Source: an uncultured Blautia sp. (GTDB lineage: Bacteria; Bacillota; Clostridia; Lachnospirales; Lachnospiraceae). From it: a stretch of DNA of 64,000 nt. Made by a program: the position numbers and the translations under genes. Shown here one piece after another: positions 25,430 through 33,882 of the stretch. The notes beneath the pieces are model-generated. The model searched no databases. It worked only from the letters and a program-made list of their open reading frames with translations, and was not told the DNA's origin. The stretch lies in the NCBI GenBank assembly GCA_900540785.1, contig UQHF01000017.1, positions 10,101 to 74,100 on the forward strand. The letters are read 5' to 3'. Position 1 is the stretch's first letter; the number at the start of each line of letters is the position of its first letter.

Positions 25430-25586
25430 ACAGATAAACATCTGTGTAGCGGTTAGAGTATCCGGTTAAAATACTCGTTTAAACGTGGTTAGGCTGTCCA
25501 GTTAAAACAGTCGTTTAAAAGTTAAGCAGATTGTTCATCTAAAACAATCGATCAACAACGGGTGGAAAAATCCACCCTCTTTTTTT
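25430..25586 (+). ncRNA. toxI: Type III antitoxin RNA (ToxI-like), three 36-nt repeats
   Basis: Three direct tandem repeats of exactly 36 nt lie at 25449-25484, 25485-25520 and 25521-25556. Each contains a 6-bp stem with a 9-nt loop: GAGTAT/ATACTC, GGCTGT/ACAGTC (one G-U pair), GATTGT/ACAATC. The stem sequence changes while pairing is kept, and the loops share a TAAA end. This covariation supports a processed structured RNA. In the ToxIN/AbiQ family such repeats are cut by the toxin into RNA pseudoknots that bind and inhibit it. The terminator at 25560-25586 follows before the toxin gene, as in known loci. Confidence 0.88.
25560..25586 (+). terminator. Terminator between antitoxin RNA and toxin
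   Basis: GGGTGGA (25560-25566), AAAA, TCCACCC (25571-25577), then TCTTTTTTT. In type III loci this leaky terminator sets the excess of antitoxin RNA over toxin mRNA. Confidence 0.92.
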
Positions 25587-25607
25587 ATCTGTTTACTGGA
25601 GGTTTTC

Positions 25608-26129
25608 ATGAACTGGTATGTCGTAGATAAAGCTTATATTCATTATTTATCAAAATTTGATCCCCGTATTGGATATGTGGATTACGGTGAACGTCTAAAA
25701 CTTCATATTGGAATTCTTTTTACTATCAACAATTTTCATTATTATGTTCCTATTTCATCAGCAAAACAAAAACATCAAAAAATGTCAAACTCCCTTGATT
25801 TCCACAAACTTCAAGATAAAACAACCGGTTTTACATATGCAATTCTCAATATCAACAATATGATTCCCGTCCCAGATTCCTGTATTTTCCAAGTAAAATA
25901 CAACACAATAGAGCAATTTCGAATTTTCACCAGTGAAAAAGAACGAACAAATTATATTTATCTGCCCCAAAAAGAAAAAAGTATTATAGACTCTCTTGAA
26001 ACAGTTCTGCAAAGTAAAGCACAAAAACTATACTATAAATGCACTTTAAACCCACATTCTTCTTTAGCTGCAAGATGTTGTAATTTTTCTCTTCTTGAAG
26101 AAAAATGCGATTCTTATCTCTCTTTATAA
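25608..26129 (+). CDS. toxN: ToxN/AbiQ-family endoribonuclease toxin
   Basis: The 173-residue basic protein has the features of the type III toxin ToxN/AbiQ: an N-terminal YVVDKAYIHYLSKFD segment, and the motif YVPISSAKQKH in which Ser50-Ser51-Ala-Lys53 matches the conserved T/S-S-x-K catalytic site of ToxN. Known family members cut mRNA at A-rich sites and abort phage infection when antitoxin RNA is lost. The RBS GGAGG is 5-6 nt before the ATG. The antitoxin RNA with 36-nt repeats and its terminator precede it on the same strand. Codons are A/T-rich compared with neighbours, and the locus looks inserted between an ABC operon and deoC. Confidence 0.9.
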   Translation: MNWYVVDKAYIHYLSKFDPRIGYVDYGERLKLHIGILFTINNFHYYVPISSAKQKHQKMSNSLDFHKLQDKTTGFTYAILNINNMIPVPDSCIFQVKYNTIEQFRIFTSEKERTNYIYLPQKEKSIIDSLETVLQSKAQKLYYKCTLNPHSSLAARCCNFSLLEEKCDSYLSL

Positions 26130-26149
26130 TTGTTTTTATTTTATCCAAA

Positions 26150-26181
26150 AATCCCCGGAAAGATCTTCCCTCCCGGAGATT
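26150..26181 (-). terminator. Terminator of deoC
   Basis: On the minus strand, AATCTCCGG pairs with CCGGGGATT and is followed by TTT and a T-rich stretch. It lies between the convergent toxN and deoC genes. Confidence 0.65.
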
Positions 26182-26193
26182 CTTCTTATCTGT

Positions 26194-26829
26194 TTAAATT
26201 TTCCCTGCAGAGCTGCTTCCAATCCTTTCACAGCCTTCTTTTAAGTACGCTTCCATATCCTCTTTTGTGCGAATACCGCCAGCCGCCTTCATCTTCACCT
26301 CCGAACCGATATGCTCCCAGAACAGACGAATATCTTCAAGTGATGCTCCTGCCGTTCCGAAACCTGTGGACGTTTTGATATAGTCTGCCTTTGCTCTTGT
26401 AACAATTTCGCAGAGACGGATCTTTTCTTCCTCTGTAAGATAGCAGGTCTCTACAATGACTTTCAGGATTTTCTCCCCTGTCATTTCTTTTAAAGTACGG
26501 ATTTCTCTTTCTACTGCATCGTAATCCCCGTTTTTTACATCTGTAATATTGATTACCATGTCGATTTCCCCGGCTCCGTCCTCCAGAGCTTTTTTCGTTT
26601 CCGCAGCCTTAGCTTCTGTCACGGAATAACCGAGAGGAAAACCTACGACTGTACAGATATTTAAGTCCGGATATGCATCCTTAATCCTCTTTACATAACA
26701 GGGCGGCACACATACGGAAGCCGTATGAAGCTCCACTGCCTCCTCGCAGAGTTTCTTTATGTCTTCCCATGTGGCATATGCCTTTAACTGTGTGTGGTCT
26801 ACATGCGATAAAATCTCTTTTCTGTCCAT
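26194..26829 (-). CDS. deoC: Deoxyribose-phosphate aldolase
   Basis: The class I aldolase cleaves 2-deoxyribose-5-phosphate into glyceraldehyde-3-phosphate and acetaldehyde in deoxynucleoside catabolism. The 211 residues show the Schiff-base Lys152 in YIKTSTGFG, Asp90 in GEIDMVINI, Lys181 in MKAAGGIRT and the phosphate-binding SSSAG at the C-terminus. RBS GGAGG precedes the ATG. The deoB and cdd genes for the same salvage pathway are about 7 kb further on, separated by the ABC cluster. This suggests that the ABC genes are an insertion between salvage genes, or that the genes are independent. Confidence 0.96.
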   Translation of the reverse strand: MDRKEILSHVDHTQLKAYATWEDIKKLCEEAVELHTASVCVPPCYVKRIKDAYPDLNICTVVGFPLGYSVTEAKAAETKKALEDGAGEIDMVINITDVKNGDYDAVEREIRTLKEMTGEKILKVIVETCYLTEEEKIRLCEIVTRAKADYIKTSTGFGTAGASLEDIRLFWEHIGSEVKMKAAGGIRTKEDMEAYLKEGCERIGSSSAGKI

Positions 26830-26909
26830 TATTATCCTCCATTTCTCAACATCGCTTCTTATCAGTTATATATATTTGAAGTATACCATAATATATTTTA
26901 TCTGTCATA

Positions 26910-28418
26910 TCATTCCAGCATGGAAAGCACTCGTACAGGTTCCAACTTTAATGTTTTCTTTATTGCAGCATTTACACTGTAAGAAATAATCAGCAACATG
27001 GACGCAAAAACTAAAAACGCTGTTCCAGCCTTCATTTTTACCAGAATTTCTTTCGGAGGCTCTATTCCTGTTTTCTGATTTTTTGCCATCTCTGTTACTT
27101 TACTTTGTTCCCCACGGGCAATGGCTGCCTCAATTTCTTTCTCTGTGTAAACTTTCTGCTCTTTTTCCTTATTTACACTTCCGTATATCTGCTGTCCAAT
27201 AACGGGAGTTACCGCAAAGCTTACAAGCAAAGCAAGGAGAAAAGCTGCACTGCCAATCAGAAGATGCTCCCATAAAAACTGTCTTTTAATCTCTTTTCCT
27301 GTAATTCCAACAGACATCAGAATTCCAGTTTCACGAATACGTTTTCTCATTGAATGCGTAATTACCAGAAACATAAGAACAACTCCTGAGACCAGACTGA
27401 TTCCCATGCAAACAAGCATAATCGTCTTTACTATATGAAGCGGTTTAACTGCCTCTTTATATATCCCATCATCCTTTGCAAGGTCGTAACATTTCCATTC
27501 TATCCAGTCCAGCTTTTTTACTTCCCCCATAATCTTGTCTATGTCTTTCGGATTTTCCACAAAAAACTGACTGATCGCCAGATAGTACGGAGCCCCATAT
27601 ATTTGGTCAAGTGCCTCCCCTGCCGCATTATCTGTAATAACCCAGTTTTCCAATATATCTTCTTCACTTGTATACTGGTTTACCGCCTGCTGGTAAGTAA
27701 CTTCAAAAAGTCCCACAATTTCTGTTTCCACAGTCCCAAGTGATTCTACCGGATATTTTGCCCGTACATTCAAAGAAGGATAATTGATTTTCAAAGTATC
27801 TCCCAATTTCAAATTATTCTTTTCTGCAAAAGCTTTTGATACAATACATTTAAACTTATCCTCTCTTGTGAGATGACGCCCTTCTGCAAGACGGAATGAC
27901 CCATTATGAAACTGTTCCAGACGATTGCTGTTTCCAATATGCCAGCACTCTGTCAAATACATCGTATTTTTCGTTTCTTCCAAGTCAAAGTTAAGATGAT
28001 GCTCATGGGTAGAGAAATACTCATAGCTCCACGTTTCATATCCCGGAATCAATTCGTAATTATCCAACATGATGCTTGTTCTGCTTCCTGTCTCGTAATC
28101 TGTAATTCCATCTGTCTCTTCTGCAATCCTCTTAACCAGAGCTTCGTCTATGTTCGGACCAATGTAAGCCCGTATGGAACTGTCAAGGCCCTCTATTTCC
28201 CTGTCTTCCCACATTGTCGGATCATTTTTATCCGGACAGAGCTCAATGCTGAAACTTGTCCCATATGTTCTTTCCATATGGGAAATTGTTTCTTTGGCAG
28301 TATTATACACAGATAAAAATACCAGTATAAAAAGCATAAGAACTAACAAAATTCCAAATAAGAGAAAATTACTCTTCTTTCTTGACAGAGATAAACAAAT
28401 CCTCTTTTTCTCCTTCAT
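26910..28418 (-). CDS. FtsX-family ABC permease (paralogue A)
   Basis: The 502-residue permease has one N-terminal transmembrane helix (about 15-37), an external domain (about 40-325), and three C-terminal helices with the FtsX core (MRKRIRETGILMSVGITGKEIKRQF cut short here for its key part RETGILMS). A long cytosolic loop has EKEIEAAIARGEQSKV. It is the last gene in the minus-strand cluster. Its ectodomain is closer to paralogue C (ETKN-MY, GRH-T-EDKFKC) than to B, while its C-terminal region is less like B and C than those are to each other. ATG 28418 is used with GGAGGAAA upstream. Confidence 0.88.
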   Translation of the reverse strand: MKEKKRICLSLSRKKSNFLLFGILLVLMLFILVFLSVYNTAKETISHMERTYGTSFSIELCPDKNDPTMWEDREIEGLDSSIRAYIGPNIDEALVKRIAEETDGITDYETGSRTSIMLDNYELIPGYETWSYEYFSTHEHHLNFDLEETKNTMYLTECWHIGNSNRLEQFHNGSFRLAEGRHLTREDKFKCIVSKAFAEKNNLKLGDTLKINYPSLNVRAKYPVESLGTVETEIVGLFEVTYQQAVNQYTSEEDILENWVITDNAAGEALDQIYGAPYYLAISQFFVENPKDIDKIMGEVKKLDWIEWKCYDLAKDDGIYKEAVKPLHIVKTIMLVCMGISLVSGVVLMFLVITHSMRKRIRETGILMSVGITGKEIKRQFLWEHLLIGSAAFLLALLVSFAVTPVIGQQIYGSVNKEKEQKVYTEKEIEAAIARGEQSKVTEMAKNQKTGIEPPKEILVKMKAGTAFLVFASMLLIISYSVNAAIKKTLKLEPVRVLSMLE

Positions 28419-28441
28419 ATACATTTCCTCCGTCATTTCTC

Positions 28442-29725
28442 TCAGCTCGTCATCGTCAGAATCTCCTTCGGATTTACCCGCATGATCTTCACAGAAGACA
28501 ATGCCGTAACTGCCGCACAGAAAACAAGACCTCCCAGACCTACAGCCATCACATTTCCCGCTTTCAGGACAGCTCCGGAAATATCAAGCATACTTCCAAG
28601 AAGTCGTACTCCAAGAAATACAACCGGAACGGCAATCAAAAAGCTTCCGGCAAATACAAGCAGATTTTCCATAATCAGTTTTCCCATAATCTTTCCTTTG
28701 GAAAATCCCATAGAAAGGAAAATCCCCATCTCTCTTGTACGTTCCTGATTCCACATGGTCAGGATAATCATAAGAATTATCGTTCCCAGGGCAAGCACAA
28801 CCGCCAACATAAGAAACAGGATCTTTTCCATCTGGGTCAGAGGACCTGCCGCTCTGTCATAATCTGCATTATTTGTATTAATAAAATAGCTGTCCCAGTC
28901 ATAACCCGGAATGGACTGCAGTTTTTCCAGTGCGCCTGTAAGAAGCGCCGGGTCTTCAATCCAGAATGTAATACCATTTGCGTACTCTGTCTTTTCCTGC
29001 CATACGTCCCTCTGGACGTCCATACCGCTTTTTTCATCTACAAAAATATAATTGGAGAGAATCTCTGTCTCCGCTCTCTGTGGGGAAGTATTATCTGTCT
29101 CCGGGTCTACCTGAAAAATCCCCACAATCTCAAAATCATATGTATTGCCCACACCGGAACGCGCCCGCATGATCATCTCATCTGTCACAGTTCCGGTAAT
29201 CGTATCGCCTATGTTCAAGCCATTTGCTGCGGCAAGCTCTTCGGAAATGACAGCTTTTCCCGTATCCCCTCTTTGAATATGCTCGCCTTCCGTAAGCTTT
29301 AATTTCCCTTCCGTAAACTCTCTTCCAAGAACGCTTTCCGTACAGGAAACCATTCTCGCCGTATGGGCTTCTTCCTTTCCTTCTGATGTGAATTTTCCCG
29401 GAATCAGGGAAAGTTCCTTTATGGAAAGAAAAAATGTATTTGTTCCGCTCCATTTCTTTGGATTTATCACTTCTGCAGCCGCTTCCCCAAGCTCCGGCGT
29501 TACCAGATTTTCATCATCAAAGGTTCTTTCTACTGTAAGACAGGCATAAAACTGCTTTCGAAGCTCCTCAAGGGAATTTCCCACCGCATCTGTAAGGGTA
29601 ATTCCCGCAAGCACCAGAACGGACAGGGTAAAAAATATGCCCGCAAGAATCGCGCTTCTTGATTTCTTTCGTTTCAGATATAAAACAGCATGGTACAAAA
29701 TTCCTTTTTCTTTATTCTTCTGCAT
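28442..29725 (-). CDS. FtsX-family ABC permease, divergent member D
   Basis: The 427-residue permease has an N-terminal helix (about 18-40), an external domain of MacB type (about 45-295), and three C-terminal helices; it ends with VNPKEILTMTS. It lacks the IEAAIARGEQ loop of the three related permeases and is more distant. The start is ATG 29725, with GGAGG upstream, overlapping the ATPase gene by 14 bp, so coupled translation is likely. It is probably the obligatory partner for the ATPase, but which of the four permeases associate is not known. Confidence 0.88.
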   Translation of the reverse strand: MQKNKEKGILYHAVLYLKRKKSRSAILAGIFFTLSVLVLAGITLTDAVGNSLEELRKQFYACLTVERTFDDENLVTPELGEAAAEVINPKKWSGTNTFFLSIKELSLIPGKFTSEGKEEAHTARMVSCTESVLGREFTEGKLKLTEGEHIQRGDTGKAVISEELAAANGLNIGDTITGTVTDEMIMRARSGVGNTYDFEIVGIFQVDPETDNTSPQRAETEILSNYIFVDEKSGMDVQRDVWQEKTEYANGITFWIEDPALLTGALEKLQSIPGYDWDSYFINTNNADYDRAAGPLTQMEKILFLMLAVVLALGTIILMIILTMWNQERTREMGIFLSMGFSKGKIMGKLIMENLLVFAGSFLIAVPVVFLGVRLLGSMLDISGAVLKAGNVMAVGLGGLVFCAAVTALSSVKIMRVNPKEILTMTS

Positions 29726-30356
29726 ACTCCCCAACCTCCGCTGAAAAACGCTTGTCCCTGTAAGTACATACTACATCAGCTTCCTTTGCAAGAGTTGAAG
29801 AATGCGTTACCATAATGACGCATCTTCCTTCTTCATGGGCGCTTTTTTTCAAAAGCTCCATAATTCCCTTAGCCGTATCTTCATCAAGGTTTCCGGTGGG
29901 CTCGTCTGCCAGGATCACCGGCTTATTGCTTGCGATTCCTCTTGCAATGGCAACTCTCTGCTGCTGCCCTCCGGAAAGCTTCAGCACGTTTCTGTTCCAC
30001 AGTTCTCTGGAAAGCCCTACCTTTTCCAGCGCTTCCTCTACAGGAAGCTTTGCAGTCAGCTCCACATTTTCTTTTACCGTCATATACTCAATCAGATTAT
30101 ATCCCTGAAAGATAAACGCCACATGGTCCTGCCTATGCTTATCAAGCCCGTATTCTTTAATATCCGTTCCATCATAAAGAATCTTTCCTTTTCTCGGACT
30201 GTCAAGCCCTCCCAGAAGAGAAAGCATGGTGGTCTTTCCACAGCCTGACTGCCCCAGAATGGCATACAGCTTCCCCTTTTCAAAATCAAGATTCACGTCC
30301 TCCAGAACTGTGTTGTAATCTGTGTAAGAATACATCATATCAACAATTTGTAACAT
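29712..30356 (-). CDS. ABC transporter ATPase of permease cluster
   Basis: The 214-residue ATPase has Walker A GQSGCGKTT (about 34-42), signature LSGGQQQRVAIARG and Walker B VILADEPTGNLDED. It is of the LolD/MacB type, matching the FtsX-type permeases around it. It is the only ATPase in the five-gene minus-strand cluster C-B-ATPase-D-A, so it presumably energises several permeases. RBS AGGAGGAAT is placed before the ATG, 26 bp after paralogue B. No sensor kinase or response regulator lies nearby. Confidence 0.93.
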   Translation of the reverse strand: MLQIVDMMYSYTDYNTVLEDVNLDFEKGKLYAILGQSGCGKTTMLSLLGGLDSPRKGKILYDGTDIKEYGLDKHRQDHVAFIFQGYNLIEYMTVKENVELTAKLPVEEALEKVGLSRELWNRNVLKLSGGQQQRVAIARGIASNKPVILADEPTGNLDEDTAKGIMELLKKSAHEEGRCVIMVTHSSTLAKEADVVCTYRDKRFSAEVGEYAEE

Positions 30357-30382
30357 CGCTTATTCCTCCTGTTCTTTATTTT

Positions 30383-31888
30383 TTACTCAATCATAGACAA
30401 AACCCGTATGGGTTCCAGCTTAAGCGTCTTCTTAATTACCCCATTTACGCAGAAATAAATAATAAGAAGCATTGAAGCAAACACAACCACAACTGTTTTT
30501 ACGCTTACCTTTGTATGCAGCTCTTTTGGCGGCTCTACGCCTGTTTTCTGGTTTTTTGCCATTTCCGACACCTTACTTTGCTCCCCGCGGGCAATGGCTG
30601 CCTCGATTTCTTTCTCTGTGTATATTTTCTGTTCCTTCTCCTGATGCACTGCTCCATAAATCTGCTCGCCGACGATCGGGGTTATCGCAAAGCTCACAAG
30701 CGAAGCCAGAAGAAATGCAGCAATTCCAATCAGCAGATGTTCCCACAAAAACTGCCTTTTTATTTCTTTTCCTGTGATTCCAAGCGACATTAGGATTCCT
30801 GTTTCGCGGACACGCTTTTTCATGGAATGAGTAATCACAAAAAACAGGAGCAGAATCCCCGCTGTCGTAATAGCACAGGCACATACAAACATTATCTTTT
30901 TTACCGTATCAAGCGGTTTTACCGCGTCTTTATACATGGAATCGTCTTTTCTCAATTCGTAATACTGCCAGTCGATTCCCTCAAGACTGTTGACCTCTTT
31001 CATTACTTTATCAAGTTCTGCCGGGTTTTCTACATAAATTGTTGATACCCATAAAGACGGAGGATCTCCATAAATTTTATCTAAATCATATCCCGTTTCG
31101 TTATCCACAAGAATCCAGTTGTTTAATATGTCGTACTCACTTGTATATTCTGTTACAACCTGTTGATATGTCATCTCATAGATGCCAATAATTTCTGTTT
31201 CTATTAATCCTAGCGGAATTTCTGGAAATCCCCTTAAAGTCAGTGAATCTCCCTGGATTTTAAACGTATCTCCTATCTTTAATCCATTTCTTTGAGCCAA
31301 TTCTTTCGAAATCATAACGACATGTTCATCTTCCGGAGCGATATGTCTTCCTTCTGTTAATTTAAAGCTTCCATTTTGAAATTCTTCAAAATGTTCGCTT
31401 TTGCGCATTGCCTGGCATCGAGTCTGAAATCTCAGGTTTTGTGTATCTTCAACAGAAAACATTGCGTTAGGATCCGGGTGTAACACTTCGTATTCATATG
31501 AACTTTCATAATATCCTGGAATCAGATCATAATCGCAAAGTAATACACTATAATCCCCTCCTCCTTCATAATCCGTAACTCCATCAGCCTCTTCCAGAAT
31601 ATAATCCATCATTTCTTCATCTATACCAGGTCCGATATAATAATCGAGTGTCCCTACGCCTTCCACGTCTCTCTCTTCCCACAGTTCCAATTTAGACTTG
31701 TCCCGGTAAAGCAACATCATAAAACTTGCTCCATACTTCTTTTCTACTTCTTTCATCATCTGTTTTGATGTTCCATATACTGAAAGAAACACCAGCATAA
31801 AAAAGGTAAGGAAAAACAAAATTCCAAATAAAAGAACATTGCTCTTTTTCCGGGATAAGGATAAAAATATTCTTTTCTTCTCTTTCAC
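30383..31888 (-). CDS. FtsX-family ABC permease (paralogue B)
   Basis: The 501-residue permease has the same topology as paralogues A and C. Its first 40 residues and its last 200 residues are nearly identical to C, also at the DNA level, but its external domain (about 45-300) is clearly different, with YRDKSKLELWEERDVEG and an inserted stretch around YEVLHPDPNAMFS. The start is GTG 31888 with AGGAGGGGG upstream; both this and paralogue C use this start context. It lies 13 bp after C. Confidence 0.88.
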   Translation of the reverse strand: MKEKKRIFLSLSRKKSNVLLFGILFFLTFFMLVFLSVYGTSKQMMKEVEKKYGASFMMLLYRDKSKLELWEERDVEGVGTLDYYIGPGIDEEMMDYILEEADGVTDYEGGGDYSVLLCDYDLIPGYYESSYEYEVLHPDPNAMFSVEDTQNLRFQTRCQAMRKSEHFEEFQNGSFKLTEGRHIAPEDEHVVMISKELAQRNGLKIGDTFKIQGDSLTLRGFPEIPLGLIETEIIGIYEMTYQQVVTEYTSEYDILNNWILVDNETGYDLDKIYGDPPSLWVSTIYVENPAELDKVMKEVNSLEGIDWQYYELRKDDSMYKDAVKPLDTVKKIMFVCACAITTAGILLLFFVITHSMKKRVRETGILMSLGITGKEIKRQFLWEHLLIGIAAFLLASLVSFAITPIVGEQIYGAVHQEKEQKIYTEKEIEAAIARGEQSKVSEMAKNQKTGVEPPKELHTKVSVKTVVVVFASMLLIIYFCVNGVIKKTLKLEPIRVLSMIE

Positions 31889-31901
31889 ACTTCCCCCTCC
31901 T

Positions 31902-33404
31902 CTACTCAATCATGGACAGCACCCGTATGGGTTCCAGCTTAAGCGTCTTCTTAATTACCCCATTTACACAGAAATAAATAATAAGAAGCATTGAAACAAA
32001 AACTATCACAACTGTTTTTACGCTTACCTTTGTATGCAGCTCTTTGGGCGGCTCCACGCCTGTTTTCTGGTTCTTTGCCATTTCCGATACCTTGCTTTGT
32101 TCCCCGCGGGCAATCGCTGCCTCAATTTCTTTCTCTGTGTATATTTTCTGTTCCTTCTCCTGATGCACCGTTCCATAAATCTGCTCGCCAATTATCGGCG
32201 TTACCGCAAAACTCACAAGCGAAGCCAGAAGAAATGCAGCGATTCCAATCAGAAGATGTTCCCATAAAAACTGCTTTTTTATTTCTTTTCCTGTAATGCC
32301 AAGAGACATTAAGACTCCTGTTTCGCGGACACGCTTTTTCATGGAATGGGTAATTACAAAAAACAGAAGCAGAATCCCCGCTGCCGTAATAACACAGACA
32401 CATACAAACATTATCTTTTTTACCGTATCAAGAGGTTTGACCGCGTCTTTATACATGGAATCGTCTTTTACCAGTTCGTAATACTGCCAGTCTATCCAGT
32501 CAAGATTTTTTACTTCTTTCATAACCTCATCTATATCTTCCGGGTTTTTTACAAAAAAATATCCACCGTATAAGTGATTTTCTTCCCCATACATACGATC
32601 CAGGCAATATCCTGTCTCGCTGTCCGTAATGACCCAATTTTCCAAAATGTCATATTCATCTGTATACTGATTGACACTCTGCTGATACGTCATATCAAAA
32701 AGCCCCACAATCTCTGCTTCCACGGTTCCCAGAGACTCTATGGGAGTTTTTGCCCGTACTGCCAAAGATTCTGCATCAATCCTCAATATATCTCCTATTT
32801 TTAAATCATTTTTCTCTGCCAGAGATTTTGATATAATGCACTTAAACTTATCTTCCGGTGTAATATGCCTTCCTTTTGCAAGACGAAATGTTCCATTGTA
32901 AAACTGTTCAAACCGAAAACTGTTTCTTGTAGGAAAGCACTGGGTAATATACATATTATTTTTCGTTTCTTCCGGGTCAAAAGAAAGCTCTTGATCGTGA
33001 GAAGAAAAATATTCATAATTCCAATATCCGGGAATTAATTCATATTCATACAACATTACGTCCCAGTTCCGACCTGCCTCATAATCTGTAATTCCCGGTA
33101 CTTCCTCTGTAATTCTCTCCATCATGGCTTCATCTACATTTGGTCCTGTATAAACACGAAGAGGCGCATCTAATCCTTCTACTATTTTTTCTTCCCAAAA
33201 TTCCGGCTTTGATTCATCACGATAAATTTGTATTCGAAAGCTCGTTCCATATGTTTCTTCAATTCCAGAAACATTATTCTTTGCAGTCTGATACACCGAC
33301 AGAAACACCAGCATAAAAAAGGTAAGGAAAAACAAAATTCCAAATAAAAGAAGATTGCTCTTTTTCCGGGATAAGGATAAAAATATTCTTTTCTTCTCTT
33401 TCAC
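31902..33404 (-). CDS. FtsX-family ABC permease (paralogue C)
   Basis: This is the first gene of the cluster: 500 residues with helices at about 15-38 and in the C-terminal 170 residues, and the conserved cytosolic loop EKEIEAAIARGEQSKVSEM. The start is GTG 33404 with AAGGAGGGGG before it. Flanks are almost the same as in B. The external domain resembles A (EETKNNMY, GRHITPEDKFKC, SVNQYT-E-DILENWVITD). The pattern suggests duplication followed by gene conversion of the ends. Function is not known; such arrays often deal with antimicrobial peptides or lipids. Confidence 0.88.
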   Translation of the reverse strand: MKEKKRIFLSLSRKKSNLLLFGILFFLTFFMLVFLSVYQTAKNNVSGIEETYGTSFRIQIYRDESKPEFWEEKIVEGLDAPLRVYTGPNVDEAMMERITEEVPGITDYEAGRNWDVMLYEYELIPGYWNYEYFSSHDQELSFDPEETKNNMYITQCFPTRNSFRFEQFYNGTFRLAKGRHITPEDKFKCIISKSLAEKNDLKIGDILRIDAESLAVRAKTPIESLGTVEAEIVGLFDMTYQQSVNQYTDEYDILENWVITDSETGYCLDRMYGEENHLYGGYFFVKNPEDIDEVMKEVKNLDWIDWQYYELVKDDSMYKDAVKPLDTVKKIMFVCVCVITAAGILLLFFVITHSMKKRVRETGVLMSLGITGKEIKKQFLWEHLLIGIAAFLLASLVSFAVTPIIGEQIYGTVHQEKEQKIYTEKEIEAAIARGEQSKVSEMAKNQKTGVEPPKELHTKVSVKTVVIVFVSMLLIIYFCVNGVIKKTLKLEPIRVLSMIE

Positions 33405-33476
33405 ACTTTCCCCCTCCTTACTTCCCCTCAAATATTTTCTATTTTTCATATTTTTTGTGTATTATACACATCTTTT

Positions 33477-33497
33477 TTTCAATATATCATATTGAAA
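33477..33497. promoter_or_regulatory. Palindrome between two TATAAT boxes upstream of permease C
   Basis: TTTCAATAT (33477-33485), ATC, ATATTGAAA (33489-33497) is a perfect 9-3-9 palindrome. On the minus strand a TATAAT box lies on each side of it. It is a good operator candidate for the permease cluster, but no regulator gene is next to it. Confidence 0.5.
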
Positions 33498-33589
33498 TTA
33501 TACAATATTCCAGTAGCTTTCGCCATCTATTTTTTCATTTTCTCAGAGAACGACAGAAAAGAAACTTCCGCGTCAAATGCAGATTCCGA

Positions 33590-33770
33590 TTGTTTATAAA
33601 AACGCAAAATCCCCTGAAAAAACACAATTTTTCTTCATGATTGTTTATATAATGCTATTTTCGCCTCAAAAAACACAAAATTTGTTTATAAGCCGTGTGA
33701 AAAGAGCTAAAAAACACAACCTTGAAGTAATTTTGTTTATAAATCCTGCTTAAAGTATCAAAATAAACAA
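33590..33770. repeat. Degenerate TTGTTTAT repeat region
   Basis: TTGTTTAT occurs at 33590, 33641, 33682 and 33733 (spacings 51, 41 and 51) and its complement ATAAACAA at 33763. Each interval also has AAAACACAA. The motif and the 51-bp spacing are those of the array at 8881, but the rest has diverged. There is no gene here; it fills the gap 33405-33882 with the promoter palindrome and the cdd terminator. Confidence 0.65.
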
Positions 33771-33803
33771 ACCCTGCCATCAGACACTTGAAACTGTGTA
33801 CTA

Positions 33804-33822
33804 AACATTACGGAGTAATTTC
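33804..33822. repeat. 19-bp repeat, copy 1
   Basis: AACATTACGGAGTAATTTC is identical to 60415-60433. In both places it lies directly downstream of a minus-strand terminator T-run. Confidence 0.7.
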
Positions 33823-33829
33823 CTATAAC

Positions 33830-33870
33830 ATAAAAAAAACAGAACCGCCACATTTCTGCAGCAGTCCTGT
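33830..33870 (-). terminator. Terminator of deoB-cdd
   Basis: On the minus strand, CAGGACTGCTGC pairs with GGCGGTTCTG (with G-U pairs) and is followed by TTTTTTTT. Confidence 0.8.
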
Positions 33871-33882
33871 CTTGTCTGTCTC

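Noticed and set aside
25449..25556. CRISPR array
   Set aside because: The 36-nt units follow directly one after another without unique spacers, number only three, and precede a toxin gene.
28382..29302. 306-codon plus-strand frame
   Set aside because: It is antisense to permease genes with strong family motifs and ribosome sites.
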